A stretch of DNA of 64,000 nucleotides from Odontesthes bonariensis. Lineage: Eukaryota; Chordata; Actinopteri; Atheriniformes; Atherinopsidae. The translations under genes were made by a program, and so were the position numbers. The notes under the pieces were generated by a model. That model saw only the letters and a program-made list of their open reading frames with translations, was not told where the DNA came from and searched no databases. Shown here piece by piece: positions 63,074 to 64,000 of the stretch (positions are counted from its first letter, which is position 1; the number at the start of each line of letters is the position of its first letter). The stretch lies in contig NC_134509.1 of the NCBI RefSeq assembly GCF_027942865.1, positions 23,866,697 through 23,930,696 of the forward strand, written 5' to 3'.

Positions 63074-64000
63074 GTGAGGGTTCACTCTCAAACTGTTCCC
63101 CAAACCACCTCTTTATGGTGTCAGCGCACCCAGAATGAACTAGCTTGTGTTACGTGTCATCTGACCAACTCTGACAGCAAAAGTGTTTCTAACTTCAGCA
63201 GACACCATCACTTAGTGGCATTGGAACAGTTTCTCCCCTAAAACATGAATATATTTGTTTCGTTTAGCCTCTTTTCCATTACAGCAATTCATGCTCCATT
63301 TTAGGGTGGCTTGGGAATTTTGCATATTCCGATGGAACCAACGTAAATACTCTGAAGTAACTACTCTGGAGTAATCTTTCCAGCCTTTTAAGCCTGCTGG
63401 TTGGGACCTGCTGATTGGTTCAATTCAGACCAAACGTCACTAAATTCTTTCCATCAACGGCACAAAGTTTGCAACAAATTTTAATAGGACCATTTTCAGT
63501 AAAACTAATGACTATAGTCACTGTAGAAACTGTTTTGAGCTAAAGTTGATATGATGTTCTTTTGCACTAGTTTTTGCATGGCAGTGTACTTTTGTGGATT
63601 CAATCAAGTGGAAAATTACACTCTAAACTTAATTCAACTGATTACCAGTTGAAGCTGTTTATTCAAGTAGTTTATTTTGTTTAGTTGGTAGTGCCACAAT
63701 GCCATGATATTTAAAAATTACACGAATGAAACAGAATTGTGAAGTGACAGACAAACCAATCACATGTTTGTACTGTCGAGCGAGGCTTCAGTTGTCATCG
63801 ACCACATAATTTCTTTCTTGGAGAATAATACGAGCCTCAAACTGAAGCTTCATCTTAAATGGCCAGTTCTTCTTGAGTTGCTTCAAAGCTTCGATTTATG
63901 GCTTCCATCACTATAAACTAGGCTGCATGGTGTTGTCAGCTGGTGGCTGTAAAAGCTGCATGGATGTGTGAAGTCGGTGCTAAACGGAAGCAAAACTTGG
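63074..64000. other. b3gntl1 intron 7 (5' part)
   Basis: Begins at the GTGAGG donor at 63074. No further b3gntl1 exon is recognised before the window ends; the expected continuation (the VPEDLLFFYEHL region in the family) is absent. Confidence 0.6.

Overview
The window is vertebrate nuclear DNA, most likely from a ray-finned (teleost) fish. The genes are split by GT-AG introns, the proteins match vertebrate families closely, and the introns and intergenic DNA carry repeats typical of teleosts: Tc1-like, PIF/Harbinger and hAT relics, short TTAA-flanked DNA elements, tRNA-derived SINEs and LINE 3' tails. There is no operon structure, CRISPR array or virus.

Layout. Four protein-coding genes are supported, all on the + strand. 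(1) 4724-6081: a very small four-exon gene for a single-LIM, CRIP-like protein of 67 aa. (2) 9716-22442: pi4k2b, type II phosphatidylinositol 4-kinase beta, with 11 coding exons and a 509 aa product. (3) 35958-44255: epn3, an epsin-3-like ENTH/UIM/DPW/NPF endocytic adaptor. Its 11 coding exons join in frame to give 595 aa, and a probable non-coding first exon lies near 29.9-30.3 kb. (4) 51493 to beyond the right edge: b3gntl1, a GT2-fold glycosyltransferase. Seven coding exons (about 221 aa) lie in the window and the 3' end is missing. Every splice junction was checked for phase by hand, and all four models stay in frame.

Between and inside these genes the sequence is a layered transposon record. 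At least six elements are flanked by TTAA duplications: 1114-1263, 13332-13932, 19935-20726, 53088-54070, 54896-55714 and 56661-57338. Two of them are near-perfect fold-backs with arms of about 285-390 bp. Two others are copies of one family, sitting in introns of pi4k2b and b3gntl1. The b3gntl1 copy was later hit by a 5'-truncated, poly(A)-tailed U2 snRNA retropseudogene with its own 15-bp target duplication. A 485-bp element at 60017-60501 has a perfect 9-bp duplication and carries a RecQ-like Walker A fragment. A Harbinger derivative at 11688-13110 keeps remnants of both of its genes.

The genes do not form a pathway cluster. PI4K2B (PI4P synthesis at Golgi and endosomes) and epsin-3 (phosphoinositide- and clathrin-dependent endocytosis) are loosely related in membrane traffic, but their adjacency is best read as chromosomal history. 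I found no convincing new molecular system. The most notable items are the nested retro/DNA-transposon events, a perfect 22-bp hairpin in the epn3 3' UTR, and an orphan UIM-like exon in epn3 that breaks the frame.
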